From the NCBI RefSeq assembly GCF_016654115.1, contig NZ_JAEQAZ010000044.1:1-64000 (forward strand): a stretch of DNA of 64,000 nucleotides, given 5' to 3'. The notes under the pieces are model-generated. The model ran no database searches. It saw only the letters and a list, made by a program, of their open reading frames with translations, and had not been told where the DNA came from. Shown in pieces: positions 1 to 7,222 of this stretch (positions are counted from its first letter, which is position 1; each line of letters begins with the position of its first letter). The position numbers and the translations under genes are program-made. This stretch comes from Streptomyces sp. MBT53. Lineage in GTDB: Bacteria; Actinomycetota; Actinomycetes; Streptomycetales; Streptomycetaceae.

Positions 1-973
1 CGGCGGAGGCGTGCGCGTGCTTCACGGTGTTGGTGAGCGCCTCCTGCACGACGCGGTAGACGGCGACCTCGGTGTCCGGGGGCAGCGGGCGCGGATCCCC
101 GCCCGTTCTCAACTCGACGCGCAGACCGGCCGATTCACCGACGCGGCGCACCAGACCGGGCAGCGCGGTGATCCCCGGCTGCGGCCGGTGGCCCGAACTC
201 CCGTTCCGCTGCTCCTCCTTGAGCACCCCGAGGATGCGCCGCAGCTGGGCCATCGCGTCCCGGCCCGCCCCCGCGATCGCGTCGAACGCCGCCTCCGCCC
301 GCTCGGGGTCACTGCGGACGACCACCGGACCGGCCTCCGCCTGCACCACCATCAGGCTCACCGCGTGGGCCAGGATGTCGTGCATGTCCCGGGCGATCCG
401 GGCCCGTTCCTGCGCCAGGGCCCGCGCGGTGTCGGCGGCCCGCTCGCGTTCCAGTCGCCGGGCCCGGTCCTCCAGGGCGGCTGTGTAGGCGCGTTGGACC
501 CGGGCGAGGCTGCCGAAGCCGTAAGCGCACAGCAGGCTCAGCAGATGGAAGGCGTACTCGAAGGGCTGGGCGTGCTCCTTGTGCTGCATGACCACGGACA
601 CACCGGCCAGCCAGCCCGCGAGCATCAGCCGCCGCTGCCAGGGAAGGCACCGGGCGGCGACGGTGTACAGGACGACGAGACCGCCGTACATCACGTCCGG
701 CGGCGGGGCGTGGTACACCGCCATCGCGGGTGTCGCCGCCGACACCGTCCACGCCGTCGCGAACGGCGCCGCCCGCCGCCACACCAGCGGCACCGCCGTA
801 CCGGCCCCGAGCAGCCAGCCCTGCCAACTGAGCGGATCCCCGCCCTCGTCGGGGAAGAGCCACTGCAACGACACCGCGAACAGGACCAGCGCGGCGAGCG
901 CCGAGTCGACGGCGTACGGATTGGCGGTCCTGAGCCGGGCGACGACCGGCGCGAACCAGTGCTGCACACGCAT
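1..973 (-). CDS. Two-component sensor histidine kinase, NarL/HisKA_3 type (3' end missing)
   Basis: Membrane sensor kinase that autophosphorylates on His and passes phosphate to a LuxR-type response regulator, which is not in the window. Reading leftward from ATG at 971-973, the first 150 or so residues are rich in hydrophobic segments. A linker rich in E/R/A leads to the dimerisation box ERARIARDMHDILAHAV, with the phospho-accepting His at about residue 198. Downstream is the start of the HATPase domain, with YRVVQEALTNTVKHAHA as the N box. The frame is still open at base 1, so roughly the last 50-80 residues lie outside. The start follows CCGAGGAG, a good ribosome-binding site. Family assignment is secure; the signal sensed is unknown. 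Confidence 0.88.
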   Translation of the reverse strand, partial: MRVQHWFAPVVARLRTANPYAVDSALAALVLFAVSLQWLFPDEGGDPLSWQGWLLGAGTAVPLVWRRAAPFATAWTVSAATPAMAVYHAPPPDVMYGGLVVLYTVAARCLPWQRRLMLAGWLAGVSVVMQHKEHAQPFEYAFHLLSLLCAYGFGSLARVQRAYTAALEDRARRLERERAADTARALAQERARIARDMHDILAHAVSLMVVQAEAGPVVVRSDPERAEAAFDAIAGAGRDAMAQLRRILGVLKEEQRNGSSGHRPQPGITALPGLVRRVGESAGLRVELRTGGDPRPLPPDTEVAVYRVVQEALTNTVKHAHASA

Positions 974-1073
974 GAGCGGCTCCTCGGGGCAAGGGCCGTT
1001 CCAGTATCACGACGTCACACCCGCAGGGCCTCGCCGGTGAGAGGGATATCCGCGCCGGGCACGGAGGACATCG

Positions 1074-1880
1074 TCACGGCTCCGGCCGCCACCCCAGCGC
1101 CCGCGAGATCCCCCGTGCAGCGAGCCGTACCGCCGGGATCAACGCCGGTACCTGGGCGTCGACTTGGGGCACGACGACCGACACGGCCGCCACCACCGCA
1201 CCGCCCGGCCCGCGCACCGGAGCGGCCACCGACAGCGCGTCGTCCGTGACCTGACGGTCGCTCACCGCCACTCCGGCGCGCCGCACTTCGGCCAGCACGC
1301 GGCGCAGCCGTAGCGGATCGGTGATCGTGTACGGCGTGAAGGACGCCAACTCGCCCGCGCAGTAGGCCTCTTGGGTGTTCGGGTCGTCGTGGGCCAGCAG
1401 GGCGAGGCCGACGCCGGTGGCGTGGAGCGGCCAGCGGGCGCCCACGCGGATGTGCACGCCGACCGCCGAACGGCCCGAGATCCACTCGGTGTAGACGACC
1501 TCCGTACCGTCCCGCACCGCCAACTGCACGTTCTCGTGCGTCGATTCGTAGAGATCCTCCAGGTAGGGCAGCGCCGCCTGGCGCAGCGCGAGGCCGCGGG
1601 GCGCGAGCGCCGCGATCTCCCACAGCCGTAGCCCCACGTGGTAGACGCCGGACGCGTCCCGCTCGAGCGCGCCCCACTCGGTGAGGGCGCCCGCGAGCCG
1701 GTGCGCGGTGGTCAGGGTGAGGCCGGCCCGGCGGGCGATGTCGGACAGCGACAGGGCCGTGTGCTCGTGGTCGAAGGCGGCGAGCACGGCGAGCAGCCGG
1801 TCGGGGGCGGACCGGGCGGTCGGCTCGGACCGGACAGTGGTCTCGGAGCGGGCGGGCGTCTCCGGCCGGGTGGTGGTCAT
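1074..1880 (-). CDS. IclR-family transcriptional regulator
   Basis: 268-residue one-component regulator with the usual IclR layout. The winged helix-turn-helix is at about 28-90 (LSDIARRAGLTLTTAHRLAG) and the effector-binding domain at about 100-265. Residues 1-28 are low-complexity with repeated RSE(T/P)T units and are probably disordered. The ATG is preceded by AAAGGAGGT, a near-perfect ribosome-binding site, so the start is firm. It begins 23 bp after the stop of the MarR gene and is probably co-transcribed with it. Both are divergent from the degradative operon at 2583-6355, which they probably control. The ligand is unknown; IclR proteins next to such operons commonly sense small aromatic or organic acids. 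Confidence 0.9.
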   Translation of the reverse strand: MTTTRPETPARSETTVRSEPTARSAPDRLLAVLAAFDHEHTALSLSDIARRAGLTLTTAHRLAGALTEWGALERDASGVYHVGLRLWEIAALAPRGLALRQAALPYLEDLYESTHENVQLAVRDGTEVVYTEWISGRSAVGVHIRVGARWPLHATGVGLALLAHDDPNTQEAYCAGELASFTPYTITDPLRLRRVLAEVRRAGVAVSDRQVTDDALSVAAPVRGPGGAVVAAVSVVVPQVDAQVPALIPAVRLAARGISRALGWRPEP

Positions 1881-1903
1881 CGCCGTACCTCCTTTGTCCG
1901 GCG

Positions 1904-2329
1904 TCAGGCGAGTCCGTCCTCGGCGACCTGCTGCAACAGCGTGTGCAGGGTCTCCCGCTGGGTCGCGTCCAGCGGGCCGAGCAGTTCGTTCGTCACCCGC
2001 AGGCCGGCCTCGTCCGTGTCGCGCAGGAAGCCGCGGCCGTCCTGTGTCAGGACCACGATGCGGCTTCGCCGGTCGTCGGGGGAAGGGCGGCGCTCGGCGA
2101 ATCCCAGCTTCTCCAGGTCGTCGACCAGGCCGACGATCGCGCTCGGGTCGTAGCCCAGCCGTGTGCTCAGCTCACGCTGGAGGGCGCCCTCGGACGTGGC
2201 CAGGAACCGGAGCAGCGCGTAGTGGCGCAGACGCAGGCCCGACTCCTGGAGGAACGTGTTGAAGAGCTGGCCGGAGCGCAGGCCCAGCCGGTACAGGAGG
2301 TAACCGGTGTCCGCGTGCAGCCCGCGCAT
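1904..2329 (-). CDS. MarR-family transcriptional regulator
   Basis: Small winged-helix dimer, about 141 residues from ATG at 2327-2329. The family core is clear: an N-terminal dimerisation helix (YLLYRLGLRSGQLFNTFLQ), the recognition helix region (LSTRLGYDPSAIVGLVDDLE) and the wing with the characteristic DRRSR (FAERRPSPDDRRSRIVVLT). The start is uncertain. The frame stays open to a TTG at 2480-2482 and looks codon-biased for part of that stretch, but it would run through the operator-like repeats at 2461-2488, and no good ribosome-binding site supports either start. It heads a probable MarR-IclR operon divergent from the SDR gene and likely represses through the intergenic repeats. Confidence 0.85.
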   Translation of the reverse strand: MRGLHADTGYLLYRLGLRSGQLFNTFLQESGLRLRHYALLRFLATSEGALQRELSTRLGYDPSAIVGLVDDLEKLGFAERRPSPDDRRSRIVVLTQDGRGFLRDTDEAGLRVTNELLGPLDATQRETLHTLLQQVAEDGLA

Positions 2330-2460
2330 CCACGGCTCGTGCGCGTCGATCGGGGGGTTCGCGGCGTGCTGCTGGCGGGCGATGGCGGGCTCCCTGGGTC
2401 GAGGCCCCGGGGTGGGGCGTGCGGTGGTTCGTGGCCAGTGTGACGCACCTGGTCCGTCGG

Positions 2461-2488
2461 CAACAACTATTGACGTCAACAATTATTG
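2461..2488. promoter_or_regulatory. Candidate MarR operator: twin CAACAA(C/T)TATTG repeats
   Basis: Two 12-bp direct repeats with one mismatch lie at 2461-2472 and 2477-2488, centres 16 bp apart. The second is itself an imperfect palindrome (10 of 12 positions). A perfect palindrome TTGACGTCAA sits between them at 2470-2479. The block covers the -35 element of the rightward promoter and lies in the MarR/SDR divergent region, a natural place for MarR repression. Binding is inferred. Confidence 0.5.
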
Positions 2489-2498
2489 CTCTTAGCTT
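2470..2498 (+). promoter_or_regulatory. Housekeeping-type promoter for the SDR operon
   Basis: TTGACG at 2470-2475, a 17-bp spacer and TAGCTT at 2493-2498 fit the principal sigma factor consensus of streptomycetes. Transcription would start near 2505, about 80 bases before the GTG of the SDR gene. The -35 lies inside the candidate operator. Confidence 0.55.
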
Positions 2499-2582
2499 CG
2501 ATCTCGCAGCCGTACTCCGGTGGGCCGGCAGCCGCACTCCGGTGGGGCCGGCAGCCGCATCGCCTTGTGAAGGGACTCGCTC

Positions 2583-3500
2583 GTGCCCAGCATCGATCTG
2601 ACCGGCAAGGTCGCCGTCGTCACCGGCAGTGGCCGGGGCCTCGGCCTCGCCTACGCGCAGGCCCTGGCCGCCCACGGCGCGTCCGTGGTCGTCAACGACA
2701 TCGACGAGGCGGTGGCCGACCAGGCCGTGAAGTCGATCACCGAGGCGGGCGGCACCGCCGTCGCCGAAGTGGTCCCGGTCGGCACCACCGAGGCCGCCGA
2801 ACGCCTGGTGAACCGTGCCGTCGAGGAGTTCGGACGGCTCGACGTCCTGGTCACCAACGCGGGCATCCTGCGCGACAAGGTGCTGTGGAAGATGACCGAC
2901 GAGGACTTCGACGCGGTGATCACCACCCACCTCAAGGGCACCTTCACCTGCGCCCGCGCCGCCGCCGTACGGATGCGCGAACAGGGCGAGGGCGGCAGCC
3001 TGATCCTGGTCGGCTCGCCGGCCGGTCAGCGCGGCAACTTCGGCCAGACCAACTACTCGGCCGCCAAGGCCGGCATCGCCGCCTTCGCCCGCACCTGGTC
3101 GATGGAACTGGGCCGCGCCGGCATCACCGTCAACGCGATCGTGCCGGTCGCCGCGACCGCGATGACCGAGACGATCCCCGCGTTCGCCCCGTACATCGAG
3201 GCCATGAGGAACGGCGACCCGCTGCCCGATTTCCTCCGCAAGGGCGAGGGCTTCGGCACCCCCGAGGACTGCGCCGCCCTCGTCCCCTTCCTCGCCTCCG
3301 AGGCCGCGCGCTCCATCACCGGCCAGGCCATCGGCATCGGCGGCGACAAGGTGGCACTCTGGTCCCACCCGCAGGAGATCAGCACGGCCTACGCCGACGG
3401 CGGCTGGACCCCCGACACCCTCGCCGTCGCCTTCCCCACCTCGGTCGGCGCCGAACTCCAGTCGGTCGGCATCCCCGCACCGAAGCTGCCGGAGGCGTGA
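2583..3500 (+). CDS. Short-chain dehydrogenase/reductase (3-hydroxyacyl-CoA dehydrogenase-like)
   Basis: 305-residue classical SDR. The nucleotide-binding motif TGSGRGLG is at 14-21, NAG at 92-94, and the catalytic Ser145, Tyr158 and Lys162 are all present. The C-terminus is about 50 residues longer than a minimal SDR, resembling the (3R)-hydroxyacyl-CoA dehydrogenase part of peroxisomal multifunctional enzymes. GTG start with AAGGGA about 10 bases upstream. It is the first gene of a four-gene operon; its stop overlaps the next start by one base (TGATG). With a ligase and a MaoC hydratase following, it probably oxidises a hydroxyacyl-CoA. Substrate not known. Confidence 0.88.
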   Translation: MPSIDLTGKVAVVTGSGRGLGLAYAQALAAHGASVVVNDIDEAVADQAVKSITEAGGTAVAEVVPVGTTEAAERLVNRAVEEFGRLDVLVTNAGILRDKVLWKMTDEDFDAVITTHLKGTFTCARAAAVRMREQGEGGSLILVGSPAGQRGNFGQTNYSAAKAGIAAFARTWSMELGRAGITVNAIVPVAATAMTETIPAFAPYIEAMRNGDPLPDFLRKGEGFGTPEDCAALVPFLASEAARSITGQAIGIGGDKVALWSHPQEISTAYADGGWTPDTLAVAFPTSVGAELQSVGIPAPKLPEA

Positions 3501-4369
3501 TGGACCTGAGTGACCTCGTCGCGATCGACGTCCACACCCATGCGGAGGTGTCCTCCAAAGGACACTCCTCCCTGGACGACGACCTCCACGACGCCTCCTC
3601 CGCCTACTTCAAGGTCGAGGGCAAACGGAAGCCGACCCTGGAGGAGACCGCCGCCTACTACCGCGAGCGGAAGATGGCCGCCGTGATCTTCACGGTCGAC
3701 GCCGAGTCCGCGACCGGCACCGAGCCCGTCCCGAACGAGGAGGTCGCCGAGGCCGCCGCCGCCAACGCCGACGTCCTCATCCCCTTCGCGTCCATCGACC
3801 CGTTCCGGGGTCGAGCGGGCGTGAAGCGGGCCCGGCGGCTGGTCGAGGAGTACGGGGTGAAGGGCTTCAAGTTCCACCCCAACATCCAGGGCTTCTTCCC
3901 CAACGACCGGACCGTGGCCTACGACCTGTACGAGGTCATCGAGGAGACGGGCGCCATCGCTCTCTTCCACACCGGCCAGACCGGCATCGGCGCGGGGGTA
4001 CCGGGAGGCGGCGGCATCCGCCTCAAGTACTCCAACCCGCTGCACGTGGACGACGTGGCGGCCGACTTCCCGCACCTCAAGATCATCCTGGCGCACCCGT
4101 CCTTCCCCTGGCAGGACGAGGCCCTCGCCGTCGCCACCCACAAGCCCGGCGTCCACATCGACCTCTCCGGCTGGTCGCCGAAGTACTTCCCGCCGCAGCT
4201 CGTGCAGTACGCGAACACCCTGCTCAAGGACAAGGTCCTCTTCGGCTCCGACTACCCCGTCCTCACCCCGGACCGCTGGCTCGCCGACTTCGAGAAGCTG
4301 CCCATCAAGGATGAGGTCAGACCGAAGATCCTCAAGGACAACGCCGCCCGCCTCCTCGGGCTGACGTAA
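3500..4369 (+). CDS. Amidohydrolase family 2 protein (ACMSD/resorcylate decarboxylase-like)
   Basis: 289-residue metal-dependent TIM-barrel enzyme. The N-terminal metal ligands HxH are His12 and His14 (DVHTH), followed by a His in FHTGQT, a His in LAHPSF and the late Asp in FGSDYP, the standard set for this family. Members include non-oxidative decarboxylases and hydrolases of cyclic or aromatic acids. The ATG overlaps the SDR stop by one base, indicating translational coupling. In this operon it may decarboxylate or hydrolyse a ring-derived acid before or after CoA activation; this is inference. Confidence 0.85.
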   Translation: MDLSDLVAIDVHTHAEVSSKGHSSLDDDLHDASSAYFKVEGKRKPTLEETAAYYRERKMAAVIFTVDAESATGTEPVPNEEVAEAAAANADVLIPFASIDPFRGRAGVKRARRLVEEYGVKGFKFHPNIQGFFPNDRTVAYDLYEVIEETGAIALFHTGQTGIGAGVPGGGGIRLKYSNPLHVDDVAADFPHLKIILAHPSFPWQDEALAVATHKPGVHIDLSGWSPKYFPPQLVQYANTLLKDKVLFGSDYPVLTPDRWLADFEKLPIKDEVRPKILKDNAARLLGLT

Positions 4370-4379
4370 GGGGCACCGG

Positions 4380-5885
4380 ATGCGCAACGAGGGACTGGGG
4401 TCGTGGCCCGCACGCCGGGCCCGCAAGACCCCGCATCGCACGGCACTTGTACACGGTGGTTCGCCGACGGACTACGGCACACTGCATACACGAACCACCC
4501 GCCTCGCCCACGCCCTGCGCGCCCGGGGTGTCCGCCGCGGGGACCGCATCGCCTACCTCGGCCCCAACCACCCCTCCTACCTGGAGATCCTGTTCGCCGC
4601 CGGCATGCTCGGCGCGGTCTTCGTCCCCCTCAACACCCGCCTCACCGCCCCCGAGATCGCCTACCAGCTCGCCGACTCCGGCGCCAAGATCCTCGTCTAC
4701 GGCCCGACGCACACCGCCCTCGTCGCCGGACTGCCGGGCAGCACCGACGTACGCATCTACGTCGAAGTCGGCCCCGAGTACGAGGAGTTGCTCGCAGCGG
4801 CGGCCACCGAGCCCATCGACGAGCCCGTCACCGCCGACGACACCTGCATCATCATGTACACCTCGGGCACGACCGGCCGCCCCAAGGGCGCCATGCTCAC
4901 GCACGGCAACCTGACCTGGAACGCGCTCAACGTCCTCGTCGACACCGACCTGATCGCCGACGAACGCGCCCTGGTCTCCGCCCCGTTGTTCCACACGGCC
5001 GGCCTCAACATGCTCACTCTGCCGGTGCTGCTCAAGGGCGGCACCTGTGTCCTGGTCGAGTCCTTCGACCCGGACACCACCTTCGACCTGGTTGAACAGC
5101 ACCGGATCACCTTCATGTTCGGGGTGCCGACGATGTTCGACCGGATCGCCCGGCATCCCCGCTGGGCCGACGCCGACCTGTCCTCGCTGCGCATCCTCAC
5201 CTGCGGCGGCTCCCCGGTCCCGTCCCCGCTGATCGCCGCCTACCAGGAGCGCGGGCTGACCTTCCTCCAGGGCTACGGCATGACGGAGGCCGCGCCCGGG
5301 ACCCTGTTCCTGGACGCCGAACACGCGGTGAGCAAGGCGGGTTCGGCGGGCGTGCCGCACTTCTTCAGCGACGTCCGGGTCGTACGGCCGGACCTCACCC
5401 CCACCGATGTCGGCGAGACCGGCGAGGTCGTGGTGCGCGGACCGCATGTCATGCCCGGGTACTGGGGGCTTCCGGAGGAGACGGCCGCGGTCTTCGCCGA
5501 CGGCTGGTTCCGCAGCGGGGACGCGGCCCGGACCGACGACGACGGATACGTGTACATCGTCGACCGTATGAAAGACATGATCATCTCCGGTGGGGAGAAC
5601 ATCTACCCCGCCGAGATCGAGGACCTGCTCCTGGCCCACCCCGACGTCGTCGAGTGCGCGGTCATCGGCGTCGCGGACGACAAGTGGGGCGAGGTGCCGC
5701 GCGCGGTCGTCGTACCGCGCGAAGGCGCCTCGCTCGACCCCGACGAGGTACTGGCCTCGTTGGCCGGCCGCCTGGCCAAGTACAAGATCCCCAAGTCGGT
5801 GGTGGTCGCGGACGAACTCCCGCGCACCGCCTCGGGGAAGCTCCTCAAGTCCCGGGTGCGCAAGCGCTTCGGCACCAACTCTTAA
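4380..5885 (+). CDS. AMP-forming acyl-CoA synthetase
   Basis: 501-residue ANL-superfamily ligase that converts a carboxylic acid, ATP and CoA to the acyl-CoA. The P-loop YTSGTTGRPKGAML is at about 160-173, the hinge region GYVYIVDRMKDMIISGGENI at about 388-407, and the C-terminal PRTASGKLLK with the adenylation lysine near 487. Length is normal. It starts 11 bases after the amidohydrolase stop and is followed after 14 bases by the MaoC gene. It resembles FadD and aryl/cyclohexane-carboxylate ligases; the acid cannot be named from sequence. Confidence 0.9.
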   Translation: MRNEGLGSWPARRARKTPHRTALVHGGSPTDYGTLHTRTTRLAHALRARGVRRGDRIAYLGPNHPSYLEILFAAGMLGAVFVPLNTRLTAPEIAYQLADSGAKILVYGPTHTALVAGLPGSTDVRIYVEVGPEYEELLAAAATEPIDEPVTADDTCIIMYTSGTTGRPKGAMLTHGNLTWNALNVLVDTDLIADERALVSAPLFHTAGLNMLTLPVLLKGGTCVLVESFDPDTTFDLVEQHRITFMFGVPTMFDRIARHPRWADADLSSLRILTCGGSPVPSPLIAAYQERGLTFLQGYGMTEAAPGTLFLDAEHAVSKAGSAGVPHFFSDVRVVRPDLTPTDVGETGEVVVRGPHVMPGYWGLPEETAAVFADGWFRSGDAARTDDDGYVYIVDRMKDMIISGGENIYPAEIEDLLLAHPDVVECAVIGVADDKWGEVPRAVVVPREGASLDPDEVLASLAGRLAKYKIPKSVVVADELPRTASGKLLKSRVRKRFGTNS

Positions 5886-5899
5886 GTAGGGAAAGCGAT

Positions 5900-6355
5900 A
5901 TGGGCATCACCGTCAACGGCCTCGACGAACTCAAGAAGCTCGCGGGCAGCGACCTGGGCACCAGCGAGTGGATCGAGGTCACCCAGGAACGCATCGACAC
6001 CTTCGCCGACGCGACGGGCGACCACCAGTGGATCCACGTCGACCCGGAGAAGGCCGCGGCGGGCCCCTTCGGCGCGCCCATCGCGCACGGCTATCTCACC
6101 CTCTCCCTCTTCATCCCGCTCTTCACCGAGCTGCTGGACGTCGAGGGTGTGTCCACGAAGGTCAACTACGGCCTGAACAAGGTGCGTTTCCCCGCGCCGG
6201 TGAAGGTCGGCTCGCGCATCCGGCTGGTCGCCAAGCTCGCCTCGGTCGAGGACGTACCGGGCGGAGTGCAGATCGCCGTCGACGGGACGATAGAGATCGA
6301 CGGCGGGCCGAAGCCCGCCGCCGTCCTGCAGAGTCTCTCGCGGTTCTACGCCTGA
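5900..6355 (+). CDS. MaoC-family (R)-specific enoyl-CoA hydratase
   Basis: 151-residue hot-dog protein. The hydratase motif is present as Asp41 and His46 in ATGDHQWIHVD, followed by the family signature GPFGAPIAHGYLTLSL. It would hydrate an enoyl-CoA to the 3-hydroxyacyl-CoA, the substrate expected for the SDR at 2583. ATG preceded by AGGGAAAG. Last gene of the operon, ending 24 bp from the convergent gene at 6380. Confidence 0.9.
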   Translation: MGITVNGLDELKKLAGSDLGTSEWIEVTQERIDTFADATGDHQWIHVDPEKAAAGPFGAPIAHGYLTLSLFIPLFTELLDVEGVSTKVNYGLNKVRFPAPVKVGSRIRLVAKLASVEDVPGGVQIAVDGTIEIDGGPKPAAVLQSLSRFYA

Positions 6356-6379
6356 TCCTCAGCCGCAACTTCCGCTTGT

Positions 6380-7222
6380 CTACTGCTGCTTGTACGAGTA
6401 CACGCTGGTCGACACCACGCACACGCCCGGCTGGACCACCTCGGCGCGCAACGTCCCGCTGTTCACGTCGTAGTCGACGCCCTCGGCCTCGAACGTGCCC
6501 GTGCAGATGCTGCGTTGGGGCAGCGCGAACAGACTCGTGACCGTGCCGGTGATCGGCTGGCCGTCCAGCTTGTGCGGCAGGTCGACCTGGAGGAGCGGGC
6601 GGATCTCGGGGAACTTGGTTCCCGAGGCGTCGTCCGAGACGCACACCAGGCGGGTGTCCGTCACGAAGTCGCAGCCCTGGATGTCGTTGACCGTCCTGTC
6701 CAGGGTGATCTGCCCGGCTTGCGGCAGCGTTCCGCCCGTCGCCGGAGTGGACGGGTTGAGCAGGGGAGTGGGGAAGACCTGGAGTCTGGACTGGTCGCCC
6801 CACTCGCCCGACACCATCCACTGCGTGTCCGGCGAGATCGCGTCGAACGAGTTGTTGATCTTCTCGCCCGAGTCGAGCGGATGGACGTATGTGTAGCGCG
6901 TCCCGGACGGCGTGGTGACCGCGAACATCTTGGACGTGCCCGTGTCGGCCGCCTGGTAGGCGTCGAACACGTAGCCGTTCGCGATGTCCGGGTCACCGAT
7001 GTGGTTCCAGCCCTGGACCCGCAGATCCAGCGGGATGGACGCCAGCCCGCGGTACAGCAGCGAGCCGTCCGCACGCGACGCGACGCCCTCACCGCCGCCG
7101 AGGCTGTCGGTGTAGGCCGTGCCGGTCTCCGCCCAGGTGGTCGCGGCGGCGGCCGAGGAGATGCTCACGCCGAGCGTGAAAGCACCCAATAAGGCGGCGA
7201 GGACAGTGAGTTGACGCTTCAT
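6380..7222 (-). CDS. Exported protein of unknown function, with a TTA codon
   Basis: 280 residues with a Sec-type signal peptide (MKRQLTVLAALLGAFTLG, then SSAAAA near residue 26). The mature part has no family I recognise; it is polar, rich in short G/T/D segments and could be a beta-propeller or beta-sandwich. Codon 11 is TTA (bases 7190-7192), the only clear TTA codon I found in a real gene of the window, so translation should need the bldA tRNA and be developmentally timed. Its ATG overlaps the stop of the PHP-domain gene by one base, so the two are translationally coupled. Confidence 0.72.
   Translation of the reverse strand: MKRQLTVLAALLGAFTLGVSISSAAAATTWAETGTAYTDSLGGGEGVASRADGSLLYRGLASIPLDLRVQGWNHIGDPDIANGYVFDAYQAADTGTSKMFAVTTPSGTRYTYVHPLDSGEKINNSFDAISPDTQWMVSGEWGDQSRLQVFPTPLLNPSTPATGGTLPQAGQITLDRTVNDIQGCDFVTDTRLVCVSDDASGTKFPEIRPLLQVDLPHKLDGQPITGTVTSLFALPQRSICTGTFEAEGVDYDVNSGTLRAEVVQPGVCVVSTSVYSYKQQ

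Noticed and set aside
2330..2482. N-terminal extension of the MarR gene to a TTG at 2480-2482
   Set aside because: It would translate the AT-rich operator and divergent promoter region; part of the stretch is codon-biased, so it is kept only as an uncertainty.
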